From positions 1 to 64,000 of the forward strand of contig CANQRM010000012.1 in NCBI GenBank assembly GCA_947626265.1: 64,000 nt of DNA, given 5' to 3'. The notes beneath the pieces are model-generated. The model saw nothing but the letters and a program-made list of their open reading frames with translations. It was not told the origin of the DNA and did no database searches. Shown here piece after piece: positions 1 through 7,976 of this stretch. Each line of letters begins with the position of its first letter. The first letter of the stretch is position 1. The stretch comes from an uncultured Oscillospiraceae bacterium. GTDB taxonomy: Bacteria; Bacillota; Clostridia; Oscillospirales; Oscillospiraceae. A program made the position numbers and the translations under genes.

Positions 1-851
1 GAACGCCCTGTTGTGATCTGGGCGTGCCGGCAGATATCCACTACCTCTTCCGGGATGACGTACCATTCCGGGAGCTTAGGGATCAGCTTCTCCTCCAACG
101 TGGAAAAAGCACGCTTACGGAAGGCATACTGACCAACGAAGTCCTTGTGCTCAATGAAGGTGTTCGCCTTCTTGATCACAGAAGGCGCCGTTTTCGCAAA
201 GATCCGGAACTCACCCGCCAGAACAGATGTCGGCGTGAATGCCCCGGAATCCAACTGCGCTTCAGAGACGCGGAGAAGATTGCCGGACTTATCCACTGCC
301 ACCTTGACGTGGGCCGCGCAGGCATCATCCTTTATCCGCCGGTAGGCGTTATCGCAAAGATAGGCCATGCTCTCGGTCGCCTTTTTGAAATCAGGAAACC
401 CTTTGATATATTCGTCGTAGTAGTCCTCGTACTTCTCCTTGAACTCATCGTCCAGCATCAAGAACGGCATCAAGGCGAGAAAGACCGCCGCGCCGTCCAT
501 CTTCGACGGCAGGAGCGTGTAGCTCTCAATCACCTCGGTACAGGCGTCATATATACTCGCCATAACAGAACCGGTATTGCTGTCATAGACGACCAGATGA
601 TAGGCATCCGGGCCCACGGAGGATTTGTACTCGGCCACGGAACGGTCGTCGATCGTGCCCACTGCGCCCAGGCCGGAGCCGTTCTGCATCGCGCACACGG
701 CATTCACTGCCTTGATCACCGTCGCGCAGAGCGTAGAGTCAGTCCCGCTCCCATACTTGGACGATACCTTCACCCTCTTGTTGGTCAGCGTATCGAATGG
801 TGAAGGAAGACTCCGGGCATAATTGAAAAGGTTGTTCATGGAAGTGCTCAT
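1..851 (-). CDS. Probable AAA (MoxR-like) ATPase, N-terminal part, runs off the window
   Basis: The gene enters from the left edge; about 283 N-terminal residues are visible and the 3' end is missing. The ATG at 851 follows AAAGAGGAG at good spacing, and a second in-frame ATG lies 12 bases downstream. The visible part has no Walker motif. It ends with a Trp-Tyr-Val-Ile-Pro-Glu-Glu stretch that, from memory of clostridial mobile elements, sits just before the P-loop of AAA/MoxR-like ATPases. That assignment is inference. It is 12 bases downstream of the next gene in the same minus-strand cluster. The missing 3' part would settle the call. Confidence 0.55.
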   Translation of the reverse strand, partial: MSTSMNNLFNYARSLPSPFDTLTNKRVKVSSKYGSGTDSTLCATVIKAVNAVCAMQNGSGLGAVGTIDDRSVAEYKSSVGPDAYHLVVYDSNTGSVMASIYDACTEVIESYTLLPSKMDGAAVFLALMPFLMLDDEFKEKYEDYYDEYIKGFPDFKKATESMAYLCDNAYRRIKDDACAAHVKVAVDKSGNLLRVSEAQLDSGAFTPTSVLAGEFRIFAKTAPSVIKKANTFIEHKDFVGQYAFRKRAFSTLEEKLIPKLPEWYVIPEEVVDICRHAQITTGR

Positions 852-863
852 ATCTGCTCCTCT

Positions 864-1613
864 TTATTTCATAAGATGTATCCTTATCCCTGACGGTGTT
901 GTCTCCACGTCGCGAAGCCCTTCGCGCTTCAGCTGCTCGCAGATATCCTCCCAGCTCTCTTTCCTGGGAAGCTCCTCTGCGGTGAGCATGACATCAGCGA
1001 CACCGTGGCCGATCGCGTCGTTGCACCGTCTGTTGCAGTCGATGATGTTTGACTCCACCCACTCAAAGGCAAGCAGGCTGTAATCCTCCTGGATCGGTTC
1101 ATCCTCAGGCTGAATCGGCTCACTCTCTTCCGCAAAATGCGTTTGAGTGGTATGGGCATGCTCTTCTCTGGCCGGTTCTTCTGTTTCATATTTGAGCGAC
1201 ACGGCGCACATATCCCGGATCTGGACCTCAGCCTTCCGAAATCCTCCGGCATGGTCCAAAAGGATATACACGTTCTCCCCTGCCCCTATGTGTTCTTTGG
1301 CCCGGGGCGATTCCCAGACCCACCTGGCGCCTGGATAGTCATGCCGAACGAGCCCAGCGACCTGCTGGATAATGGCCGCATAACGCTGATCTGGACCGTT
1401 CTGTTCAGCTTTCCTTCTCTGCTCTCGTGGGCACGACTCCGTCTCATCCTCCCGGCAAGGCAGAAATGCAAGACGAAGCGCTGCCACGAAGACACCGAGG
1501 ATGACCAGCAGCAGTATGGGCCACAGTCTGTTGATGAATACCAGCAGCACCAGCGCCACCAGGATCTCCAGGGCATCACAAACGTGCGACTGCTTTCTCT
1601 GTTTTGTGTTCAC
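864..1613 (-). CDS. Membrane-anchored hypothetical protein of the mobile element
   Basis: A 249-residue protein of unrecognised family. I chose the GTG at 1613 because GGAAAGGAAG precedes it; a longer frame from 1670 would overlap the upstream gene by 95 bases. With the GTG start the protein has a hydrophobic double segment at about residues 14-50 (two closely spaced membrane spans), then a soluble region with an acidic, Glu/Pro-rich linker and a compact C-terminal part. The gene overlaps its upstream neighbour by 38 bases, which suggests translational coupling. A role in conjugation or element maintenance is only a guess from context. Confidence 0.65.
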   Translation of the reverse strand: MNTKQRKQSHVCDALEILVALVLLVFINRLWPILLLVILGVFVAALRLAFLPCREDETESCPREQRRKAEQNGPDQRYAAIIQQVAGLVRHDYPGARWVWESPRAKEHIGAGENVYILLDHAGGFRKAEVQIRDMCAVSLKYETEEPAREEHAHTTQTHFAEESEPIQPEDEPIQEDYSLLAFEWVESNIIDCNRRCNDAIGHGVADVMLTAEELPRKESWEDICEQLKREGLRDVETTPSGIRIHLMK

Positions 1614-1992
1614 TATGAAACGCTTCCTTTCTATCCCGAGGGATATAAATGAAGATGAACCGTCGTTCACTGTCCATACACTTGGCGATCATGCTGATCG
1701 CCTTGTTCTCGCTGTCCGCAGCAACCAGCTGATCCTCCAGTCCCCCTCTTTTCACCGCCTCGCTGCCAACAAGAAAATAGGCTTTATAGCTGGCATTCGC
1801 GGCGATGCTGTCGAGCATATCTCTGGAGTTATGATATACGAGGATGCTGTACTGCTTATATAACCGAGTGTGCCGGATGATGGCGTCCAGTTCTTCCTCC
1901 CGGAGTAAGCAACCGGTCCTGGCGCAAAGCACCGTCCGCAGCTTTTCTCTCTTCTCCTGAACCGACATGTCTTTAAATACCTTGTTTTTCAT
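1576..1992 (-). CDS. Hypothetical protein of the mobile element
   Basis: A 138-residue, charged, soluble protein that starts at an ATG after a strong AAGGAGGTGAATCC ribosome site. I recognise no family. The N-terminal half is rich in Arg/Lys/Glu helices and the middle contains a predicted alpha/beta stretch with no enzyme motif I can name. It is the first gene downstream of the ssb terminator, and its tail overlaps the start region of the membrane-protein gene that follows. Confidence 0.6.
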   Translation of the reverse strand: MKNKVFKDMSVQEKREKLRTVLCARTGCLLREEELDAIIRHTRLYKQYSILVYHNSRDMLDSIAANASYKAYFLVGSEAVKRGGLEDQLVAADSENKAISMIAKCMDSERRFIFIYIPRDRKEAFHSEHKTEKAVARL

Positions 1993-2014
1993 GGATTCAC
2001 CTCCTTAATACGCG

Positions 2015-2058
2015 CAAAAAAGGCGCACATGCAGACCTTTCGGCCACATGTGCGCCTT
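2015..2058 (-). terminator. Intrinsic terminator of ssb
   Basis: On the minus strand a perfect 12-bp stem (AAGGCGCACATG paired with CATGTGCGCCTT, 15-nt loop) is followed by a run of six T. It lies 29 bases past the ssb stop and closes that transcript. Confidence 0.88.
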
Positions 2059-2087
2059 CGTTGCGCCCGTTTTCATTGTGGATACCG

Positions 2088-2552
2088 TCAGACGTCGAAG
2101 AATGAGCCTCCGTCATAGGGCTGGAAGCCGGTAAAGTTGCCGCTGGCTTCAGGGGCCTGGGCTTCCGGAGACGCCCCGCCCGCCTGGGCAGAAGCATCCT
2201 CCTTCTTCTGGTCCTTCTTCCCGCCGCCGGCATATTCCACGTCGTCCAGAACGATGACCATCGCCTTCTTCACCTCTCCGGTGTCAGTGTCGGTCCAGAC
2301 ATCCTCGTCCAGCCGGCCGGTGAAGTTGATGTACGAGCCCTCATTGAGCTTCATCTTCTTGATGCGCTCACAGATGGCGCCGAAGGCCTTGACGGAAATG
2401 TTCATCCAACGAGCATTGTCCTTCGCCTTCGGGTCGTACAGCTTCTTGCCGATCCGGAACCGAACAGAGTCTCCCTTCTCTCCGAACTTCAGTGCCGGGC
2501 TGTTGTCGTACCCTTTCGATACGACGGCGTTGGTTGCTACTACCTTGATCAT
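2088..2552 (-). CDS. ssb: Single-stranded DNA-binding protein (plasmid/ICE type)
   Basis: A 154-residue OB-fold SSB-like protein that would protect and organise ssDNA during transfer or replication of the element. The N-terminal ~110 residues have the OB-type pattern (MIKVVATNAVV, RFRIG, then a Tyr-Ile-Asn-Phe-Thr-Gly-Arg strand). A Lys/Gln/Ala/Gly-rich linker and an acidic aromatic tail (PYDGGSFFDV) follow, comparable to the SSB C-terminal tip that recruits partner proteins. The ATG at 2552 is preceded by GAAAGGAG at 7 nt; an in-frame extension to 2585 is less likely. It has its own promoter, an upstream hairpin and a downstream terminator, so it is probably monocistronic. Confidence 0.85.
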   Translation of the reverse strand: MIKVVATNAVVSKGYDNSPALKFGEKGDSVRFRIGKKLYDPKAKDNARWMNISVKAFGAICERIKKMKLNEGSYINFTGRLDEDVWTDTDTGEVKKAMVIVLDDVEYAGGGKKDQKKEDASAQAGGASPEAQAPEASGNFTGFQPYDGGSFFDV

Positions 2553-2632
2553 GGTGATTCTCCTTTCTGCAGGATCTGCCTGCAACAGTATTTATTTCTA
2601 CCCGCCGTGCGAGCGGGAGGAAACCGGAAAAC

Positions 2633-2674
2633 AAAAAAAGTGCCAACCAGCACGAATGTGCTAATTGACACTTT
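2633..2674 (-). terminator. Hairpin with T-run in the ssb leader (attenuator-like)
   Basis: On the minus strand a 17-bp stem with several G-U pairs (AAAGTG...CACTTT outer part, 4-nt loop) is followed by seven T. It lies between the ssb promoter and ssb, so it could act as an attenuator. A hairpin with the same AAAGTG/CACTTT base occurs in the leader at 11225-11260. Confidence 0.75.
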
Positions 2675-2725
2675 GTAACTCGGTTACTATTGATCCAGCT
2701 TGGATACCCGGAAACTTACATTTGG

Positions 2726-2755
2726 ATTATACCACAGGGCTCCAGCAGAAGTCAA
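2726..2755 (-). promoter_or_regulatory. Promoter of ssb
   Basis: On the minus strand TTGACT (2750-2755) and TATAAT (2726-2731) are separated by 18 bp. The leader that follows contains a short GTAAC/GTTAC palindrome and the attenuator-like hairpin. Confidence 0.75.
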
Positions 2756-2806
2756 CGAGAACTCATAAGACCCATACTTACTCGCAACTGTCGCTGATCG
2801 CGCAGA

Positions 2807-3124
2807 TTACCGGCTTACGATCCCGGCTTTGATGGGAAACTGAGGATCAGCCTTTGTCATAGCCAGAAGGCGGCAGGCTGCACCCTCCGGGTGATTGCGT
2901 CCGGCCTCCCAGGCCTCCACAGTTTTTACACTGACACCCATATACTGAGCAAAGACTGCCTGTGAGAATCCGGTATTGTCCCGAATGGACTTTATCTCCG
3001 CTGGATCATAATGGGCAACAGGTTCCACCGACAGTTTGCGGACGTCCGCCTTCAGAGTGCCTCGCTCAAAGGCTATGGCCTCTTCCAGACCAGATTTGAT
3101 TTGTTCAAAAACGCTCAAGATCAT
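2807..3124 (-). CDS. higA: HigA-type antitoxin, XRE family HTH protein
   Basis: A 105-residue protein with a helix-turn-helix of the XRE type at about residues 41-95 (IKSIRDNTGFSQAVFAQYMGV followed by SVKTVEAWEAGRNHP). It most resembles HigA2/NadS-like antitoxins, which bind the partner toxin and repress their own operon. The gene overlaps the toxin gene by 4 bases and is second in the pair, the order typical of higBA loci. The palindrome in the upstream promoter is its likely operator. Its exact subfamily is inference. Confidence 0.85.
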   Translation of the reverse strand: MILSVFEQIKSGLEEAIAFERGTLKADVRKLSVEPVAHYDPAEIKSIRDNTGFSQAVFAQYMGVSVKTVEAWEAGRNHPEGAACRLLAMTKADPQFPIKAGIVSR

Positions 3125-3477
3125 AACCCCCCGTTCAGTTCAGCTTCAAGGATCTCCACCAGCTTCTTCAGCTCGTTTCGCTCCGCCTTTGTCAGATTGT
3201 CCTTCTCACTTTTAGAATATGCGGTCAAAAGATATAACTTTTCATGTATCACAAAGTCCACATAAATGACACGCACACTCCCGCTCTTCCCTCGATCCTC
3301 AAGGGCGAAGCGCATTTTGCGTACTCCTCCCGTCCCTTGCATCACTTTTCCAACCAGTGGGTCCGCAAGCAGTTCCTCCTGTAGCCTGCGCAGATCCTTA
3401 TCCGTCAAGTCAAGCTCTTTCCAAGCCTTCTGAAATGAAGGCAGCTCAACAAATGCTCGCGTCAATCTTCTCACCAC
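3121..3477 (-). CDS. higB: HigB/RelE-type toxin
   Basis: A 118-residue RelE/ParE-superfamily toxin, probably an mRNA interferase acting at the ribosome. Supporting features are the GKVMQGTGGVRKMRF segment, a following strand with VRVIYVDFVI and a C-terminal YSKSEKDNLT motif, the usual order in HigB-like toxins of the DUF1044 kind. The listed start is a GTG at 3477, but the -10 box ends only 8 nt upstream, so the mRNA would be almost leaderless. A TTG at 3465, eight nt after AGGTGG, is an alternative. The antitoxin gene follows with a 4-base overlap. Confidence 0.85.
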   Translation of the reverse strand: MVRRLTRAFVELPSFQKAWKELDLTDKDLRRLQEELLADPLVGKVMQGTGGVRKMRFALEDRGKSGSVRVIYVDFVIHEKLYLLTAYSKSEKDNLTKAERNELKKLVEILEAELNGGL

Positions 3478-3485
3478 CTATTATC

Positions 3486-3514
3486 ATAATACCCTATTTA
3501 ATAGGGTATGTCAA
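3486..3514 (-). promoter_or_regulatory. Promoter and palindromic operator of the toxin-antitoxin pair
   Basis: On the minus strand a perfect TTGACA (3509-3514), a 17-bp spacer and TATTAT (3486-3491). The spacer is almost entirely occupied by the palindrome TACCCTATTAAATAGGGTA (3490-3508), placed where a bound HigA-type repressor would block RNA polymerase. Confidence 0.85.
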
Positions 3515-3570
3515 ACTATGTTTACTCTATGGTAACGGTGTCCCTTGTGACAGGGCTGCAACCGCACCGG

Positions 3571-4032
3571 CTATTGGACGCCTCTGATGACCTCAACAGC
3601 ATAGGAAGCACAAAGATAATCGATCCCACCCTTTTTATAGATGGGCGTCCTATCCGATACATAGACGACCACCGTATCACCTTCTCGTATCGTGCATCGT
3701 CGCTGGTGCAGCTGTATCCGGACGGGAGAACTGCCAACGATGATCACGACCGCCGTCGGTCTCCTCCTCAGGCCTGCCGATTCCACCTCTCTACAGACCC
3801 CTACAATGGTCGTGATCTTCCCGGATATACAGTTGATGACCAGCAGTGTGCTACTTCCTATCAGATAGGCCGCTATCAGGAACCAAGGCAAGCCGATGTA
3901 CGGTCCCGCACTGAAAAGCAGAACGATCCCTACTACACTCATAACGACACCAAGGCCGAAGCGTATCCATATCTGCTCCTCCAACGCCCCGGGCACCTTC
4001 GCCATTTTCTTCACCAGTCGGTCCTTCTTCAT
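3571..4032 (-). CDS. Two-span membrane protein of unknown function
   Basis: A 153-residue protein. Two strongly hydrophobic segments at about residues 25-45 and 49-70 form a hairpin in the membrane. They are followed by a Thr/Val-rich soluble domain of about 80 residues that looks like a small beta-barrel. The N-terminus is basic. I recognise no family; an NfeD/OB-like fold for the tail is possible but unproven. It lies in the minus-strand mobile-element cluster downstream of a small Cys-rich tail-anchored protein. Confidence 0.65.
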   Translation of the reverse strand: MKKDRLVKKMAKVPGALEEQIWIRFGLGVVMSVVGIVLLFSAGPYIGLPWFLIAAYLIGSSTLLVINCISGKITTIVGVCREVESAGLRRRPTAVVIIVGSSPVRIQLHQRRCTIREGDTVVVYVSDRTPIYKKGGIDYLCASYAVEVIRGVQ

Positions 4033-4061
4033 GGCAAATTCGTCTCCTTTCCCATATCCGT

Positions 4062-4511
4062 TTACAGGAAATACATGATGCTCACGCAGGCGCCAACAAC
4101 AAACAGCACGCCGGCGACAAGGGCAGACACCTTCTTCACCAAGTTCACGTCCACCCCCTGGCGGGTCCCCCCATTGTCCACAGGAATAACGTCTTCGTAG
4201 TATCCGTCATAGCCATCGAAGTACCTGTTTCGACGGGGACTGGATGCACTTTTCTGTGTAAGCTGTGAAGCATTTACACGCTTCTTACCTGTTTTCCGCT
4301 TTGACGCCTTGACCTTGGAAGTAGACTTGCCAGGGACCTTCTTCTGTTCGATGTTGCCTTCATCATAATCACATCCAAGATGTTTCGCGCGGTCCTTCCC
4401 GCGGGCCGGCTCCCGGGCCACCTTACACCTGGCACATTTTCGGTTCGGCCGCTCCGGGATCTCGCCGGCCTTATATGGACAACGCTTTTCGCTGCACTCT
4501 GTTTTCTTCAT
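4062..4511 (-). CDS. Cys-rich, C-terminally membrane-anchored hypothetical protein
   Basis: A 149-residue protein in three parts. The N-terminal ~50 residues carry six Cys (KCARCKVAREP among them) and may bind a metal. A long basic Lys/Ser/Thr linker follows. A hydrophobic C-terminal helix (residues ~127-149) would anchor it in the membrane with the bulk in the cytoplasm. No family recognised. A terminator-like hairpin lies just upstream, so it may have its own promoter in the 4563-4656 gap. Confidence 0.6.
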   Translation of the reverse strand: MKKTECSEKRCPYKAGEIPERPNRKCARCKVAREPARGKDRAKHLGCDYDEGNIEQKKVPGKSTSKVKASKRKTGKKRVNASQLTQKSASSPRRNRYFDGYDGYYEDVIPVDNGGTRQGVDVNLVKKVSALVAGVLFVVGACVSIMYFL

Positions 4512-4534
4512 AAGAACATCCTCCTAATCAATAT

Positions 4535-4562
4535 AAAAAGTGGGCCCCGGAAAGGACCCACT
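4535..4562 (-). terminator. Intrinsic terminator
   Basis: On the minus strand the stem AGTGGG/CCCACT, extended inward by GG/CC pairs around a mismatch, is followed by five T. It would end the transcript of the gene at 4657-5319. Confidence 0.75.
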
Positions 4563-4656
4563 AATGCATGGTATAACTGTAACATGTTTGACTTTACATG
4601 TCATCGGCAAAACTGTGCCATTTTTGTGCCATTTCGTTTTCACCCCCGTGTTTCGA

Positions 4657-5319
4657 CTAAAACCACTGTTCTTCGTGATCCGAAGGGGGCAATTGCTCAA
4701 TCCTTTGCGGCTGCTTGGGTTCTGAAGCCTTCTTCGTCGGGCGTTCAGACATACCCTGCGCATACCACGCTCCCAGCCAGGCATTAAAATGTGCCTGTGT
4801 GAGGAGCAGCAGTTCACTGAACGCTTCAAATGACATGCTTACAGCTACATGATTTTCCGGGTTTTTCCCGAACTTGGGAGTGATCAGGCCTGTGGCACTC
4901 TCCTCTCCCGGGCCGCTTTCTGCGACCAGAAGAAAGTCAGAACGGTCGCCACAGAGCAACTTCATCGTTCTGGAAAGGCTCTTTCCGTCGGCCCTCTCCC
5001 GGCCGATTTTCTTGAGCTTATCAGCGCTGGTACCACCCAGCTGCTGGAACAGGGGCTTCGGATCCTTGCTCTCCTTTCGGCTCTTCAGCATATACCGCAG
5101 TTCCCCGCAGTTCAGCTTTCGGCAAAGCTCCAGAAACTCATCCACAGATATGTAGATGTGGACGTTGTTCGTCTGCCGCTTGCCCGCCGGCCGGGATGTG
5201 TCGTAGCTGGAAAAAGCCATATGGATTTTCCCGATCGCAAAGGAGTCATTCAGGCTCTCCACAAAACACCCGCGGGCGTCTTTTCGTATGATCTGATTCG
5301 CGTTATACTCTTCACGCAT
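4657..5319 (-). CDS. Hypothetical protein of the mobile element
   Basis: A 220-residue soluble protein. The ATG at 5319 is chosen because GAGGAGG sits 8 nt upstream; an in-frame GTG lies three codons earlier. The sequence falls into two similar halves, each with an Ile-His-Met or Val-Ala-Val strand leading into a helix (ISVDEFLELCRKL and MSFEAFSELLLLTQ), which suggests an internal duplication of a small alpha/beta unit. The tail is Pro/Glu-rich and disordered. I recognise no named family. It follows the pcfJ-like gene by 16 bases and is probably co-transcribed with it. Confidence 0.6.
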   Translation of the reverse strand: MREEYNANQIIRKDARGCFVESLNDSFAIGKIHMAFSSYDTSRPAGKRQTNNVHIYISVDEFLELCRKLNCGELRYMLKSRKESKDPKPLFQQLGGTSADKLKKIGRERADGKSLSRTMKLLCGDRSDFLLVAESGPGEESATGLITPKFGKNPENHVAVSMSFEAFSELLLLTQAHFNAWLGAWYAQGMSERPTKKASEPKQPQRIEQLPPSDHEEQWF

Positions 5320-5335
5320 CACTGTCACCTCCTCG

Positions 5336-6772
5336 TTATGCTGCCTGCGGCCAAAGGCCGGAGGTCAGAACGACGTTGTTGTACCACCTCTCAATGAAGT
5401 CTCTTACCTCGGGATCCGGGGCACGGTTGAACCGGGCTTTGACCTGACCGAGAGCGCCGTTCCCCAGTATCTCGATTGTGACGAGAGAGCGGTCAGGCTC
5501 ATCGGTCCGCCTGCAAAACAGAACCATGCACTCGCCGTTGATGATCTTACTGACATAAGTAGCCAAGCAGTTCGACTGCTGCTGGGCCTCATCGACCACA
5601 TCTGCCGCCGTTTTGGGGCAAATGATAGAATATTTTCTGCCCTTATACTCCAGCAGTTCCATGCACTTGACCATCTCAGCCCACCTTTTTTCATCTATCT
5701 TCTGCTTGATCTGCGAGAACTTATAGGAGAGCTTTTTTTCACACGATGCCAGGTTATCCGGGTATTTTTCTCTGATCTTTCCGTAAATCGTTTCCTGCAT
5801 CCCAAGGCTATCAGACCACGACTGTACGAAATTATTGATATCGTCGGCATATCCCTGATAAACCGACTGGTACCATAGATAGTGTTTGAAGTCACGAAGG
5901 TTGAATTTACGCTTTTCATCGTTGGCCGTCTGCAGAGTTTCTATACATAGGTATCCATACCTATCAATTCTACCGCCCGCATGAAACAACGCGAATAGCG
6001 GGACATACGCCGGGAACGATGACACTCCTACCTGAAAATACTCACGAATGATCTCTTCAAGGCCAGAAAGCCCATAAGCATCTACCAGCAGGTCCGCACT
6101 GCATCCGGTTTGACGTTCTTGCCCATACCTTGGGGTATTTCCGAACGTATACGTTTTCAAAAGGCTGTTAAAAAGGCTGCCAATTTTATCACTCAAACAC
6201 CATCCATAGAGAGCCAGATTTGTATATGCCTCTTTGACCGTCTCCTCAGGCTCATACTCCATACAGACGGAGATCACCTTTTTTACGACAGGTTCGCTCG
6301 CTTTGATGTTTTTCTTGACCGAATTCCCTCCATGATCGGATAAGCGCTTTGTAAGCAGCCAGTTTCGGGTGGCCGCCAGACGCGCCTCCTCATCGCGGTC
6401 AAATCGTTTGATCATTTCTTCCAGCCGTTCTCCAAATGCCTTACCTCTGGGCAGAGACCTCAGCCAGTTACAGGAGCTACCGTTTTCGTCGGTCAGCATG
6501 ATGCATTCCGGGGCATCTGACATAAAGCGGGCATACTCGCCGGGCGAAAACCGCTTGACCTCTTCGGTCTTCTCGTCCTTGAAGTAATACTGCGACTGGC
6601 TCACCAGGAACACCAGGACCTTGCTCGCTACCTTTGTTTTCCGTCGCACTGCGAAATCAGGTCCTGACGCAAAAACGATGGAATACTCCGTGGATGGTAC
6701 TTTCTTTGGGATTTCTGTTGCGCTCTCTTCAGCCGACAGATCGGGCAAAATATAATCTTTAATATTCTCCAC
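5336..6772 (-). CDS. PcfJ-like protein
   Basis: A 478-residue protein of the PcfJ family, named after a gene of the enterococcal conjugative plasmid pCF10 and common in Firmicute mobile elements; its biochemical role is unknown. The C-terminal ~130 residues hold the recognisable part: ICPKTAADVVDEA, a Cys in QQQSNCLATYV, then VLFCRRTDEPDRSLVTIEI and QVKARFN. The N-terminal ~340 residues are helical and poorly conserved. I use the GTG at 6772 because AAGGAGG lies 9 nt upstream and the preceding gene stops one base before it; extending to 6829 would run into that gene. Confidence 0.8.
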   Translation of the reverse strand: MENIKDYILPDLSAEESATEIPKKVPSTEYSIVFASGPDFAVRRKTKVASKVLVFLVSQSQYYFKDEKTEEVKRFSPGEYARFMSDAPECIMLTDENGSSCNWLRSLPRGKAFGERLEEMIKRFDRDEEARLAATRNWLLTKRLSDHGGNSVKKNIKASEPVVKKVISVCMEYEPEETVKEAYTNLALYGWCLSDKIGSLFNSLLKTYTFGNTPRYGQERQTGCSADLLVDAYGLSGLEEIIREYFQVGVSSFPAYVPLFALFHAGGRIDRYGYLCIETLQTANDEKRKFNLRDFKHYLWYQSVYQGYADDINNFVQSWSDSLGMQETIYGKIREKYPDNLASCEKKLSYKFSQIKQKIDEKRWAEMVKCMELLEYKGRKYSIICPKTAADVVDEAQQQSNCLATYVSKIINGECMVLFCRRTDEPDRSLVTIEILGNGALGQVKARFNRAPDPEVRDFIERWYNNVVLTSGLWPQAA

Positions 6773-6773
6773 C

Positions 6774-7511
6774 TCAATTATCCTCCTTATTATTTGCGGG
6801 CAGTGTCTGCCGAATTTTACCGATGGCATGCATGAGGCCTTCTTTGTTTTTCATAAACTGAGGAATAAATTGCTGATCCATGTCATAAGAAACGTAGGCG
6901 CAGACGAACACGGTATTCCAAACCAACTGCATCGTCTTCTCCGACACTTTCTTCTCAGCTTCTCTAGCAAAGACACTTACAGAACAAAGAAGCGACTGCC
7001 ACTCAAAGAAGAACGGGTCATCTACGGGGAGCCCAAACATCTCAAGATACTGCCTCACTGTGAAGGTCTCAGAATCGTCCCCGCAGGTTATCGGCTGCAG
7101 GATATACTGAATTCCATTCTCTTTAAGGTTTTCAATATCAAGTTGGCCCGACTCAGCCTTAATGGCTCTGCCTATAGGGAACATGGCACACACAGTTGGC
7201 TTTGCCTTATGTATCGAACACTTCCTGTCCTTCAAAAACGGGCAGCGCCGGATGGTCCTGCGAGGAAGGATCCGCACGATCGGAAAACGGGAATCATGGC
7301 CGATGTACACCTCACAGTATTCCCGGATCATGTCGATCGGCGTCATCTGCAGTTCCTTAGCCATGTTGTATACGTCGCGAGGGGTCAGCATAATATCCTC
7401 CCGCTGCGTGCAACACTTCCCGCATTCTGTGCAGTGGAATTTAAACGTATCATCCAGGCCAATTTTCATTTTGTCAAAGTTTTCCGCTATCTCTTGCAAC
7501 CTTTTATCCAT
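6774..7511 (-). CDS. YkgJ-family Cys-cluster (putative metal-binding) protein
   Basis: A 245-residue protein with the CxxCxxCC-type cluster of the YkgJ/Fli B family: CTECGKCC near residue 27, then CPFL, CSIH and CAMFPIG further on. The Cys residues are thought to chelate zinc or an iron-sulphur centre; function is not established. The ATG at 7511 follows GGAGGG at 7 nt. A short intergenic hairpin separates it from the upstream gene, and it is directly followed by the PcfJ-like gene, with which it is probably co-translated. Confidence 0.8.
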   Translation of the reverse strand: MDKRLQEIAENFDKMKIGLDDTFKFHCTECGKCCTQREDIMLTPRDVYNMAKELQMTPIDMIREYCEVYIGHDSRFPIVRILPRRTIRRCPFLKDRKCSIHKAKPTVCAMFPIGRAIKAESGQLDIENLKENGIQYILQPITCGDDSETFTVRQYLEMFGLPVDDPFFFEWQSLLCSVSVFAREAEKKVSEKTMQLVWNTVFVCAYVSYDMDQQFIPQFMKNKEGLMHAIGKIRQTLPANNKEDN

Positions 7512-7535
7512 TTTATTTCCCTCCAAAATAGAATG

Positions 7536-7560
7536 AGGGCGCTGAACTGATCAGCGCCCT
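7536..7560 (-). terminator. GC-rich hairpin, possible weak bidirectional terminator
   Basis: A perfect 10-bp stem AGGGCGCTGA/TCAGCGCCCT with a 5-nt loop. The T-tract is short on both strands (TTCTTTT on plus, ATTCTATTTT on minus), so termination may be partial. It separates the YkgJ-type gene from the genes upstream of it. Confidence 0.55.
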
Positions 7561-7589
7561 TCTTTTGAGCATGTTGCTCGCCGTTAAAT

Positions 7590-7976
7590 TTACTTCTTGG
7601 ATGTACTCGAATCTTTGCAGACGCAGTACCCTCTGTCTCTCAATATGTTGCAGAGTTCTTCATCTGTCAGAGCATACACTGCATATTGTTCATGATTCAT
7701 TGATTCAAACTTTGATCCGGTCCACACGTAGTAGCCATCATAGTCTCCGTAGTACTCGACAAGGCTGCCCGTCTGCAGGCTGATGCCATTTTTAGCAAGC
7801 AGTTCCTGGAGTTCCTCCGACTCATTGAGGCAAAAGTCCGGAGTATCCTCAAAAGTGATAGTCTGACCCTCAATATGTACGCCGGGGCAGTTATCAAAGA
7901 ACTCGCGGATCTTCTCGCAGAGCTCCTTGGGAATCGGCTTATCAACCGTCAGAGTACCGTTATTCCATACAGTCAT
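7590..7976 (-). CDS. Small hypothetical protein of the mobile element
   Basis: A 128-residue acidic protein. The ATG at 7976 is preceded by AAGGGGGG at 8 nt and overlaps the end of the previous gene by 17 bases. It shows alternating strands and helices, a YYGDYDGYYVWTG segment and a C-terminal DEELCNILRDRGYCVC stretch with two Cys. No family recognised. It is the last gene of the overlapping accessory train before the hairpin at 7536-7560. Confidence 0.6.
   Translation of the reverse strand: MTVWNNGTLTVDKPIPKELCEKIREFFDNCPGVHIEGQTITFEDTPDFCLNESEELQELLAKNGISLQTGSLVEYYGDYDGYYVWTGSKFESMNHEQYAVYALTDEELCNILRDRGYCVCKDSSTSKK

Noticed and set aside
24..803. Plus-strand frame of 259 codons at the left edge
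   Set aside because: It lies opposite the open minus-strand gene 1-851, which has a proper start and ribosome site and continues beyond the window; the plus translation is Arg/His-rich and nonsensical.
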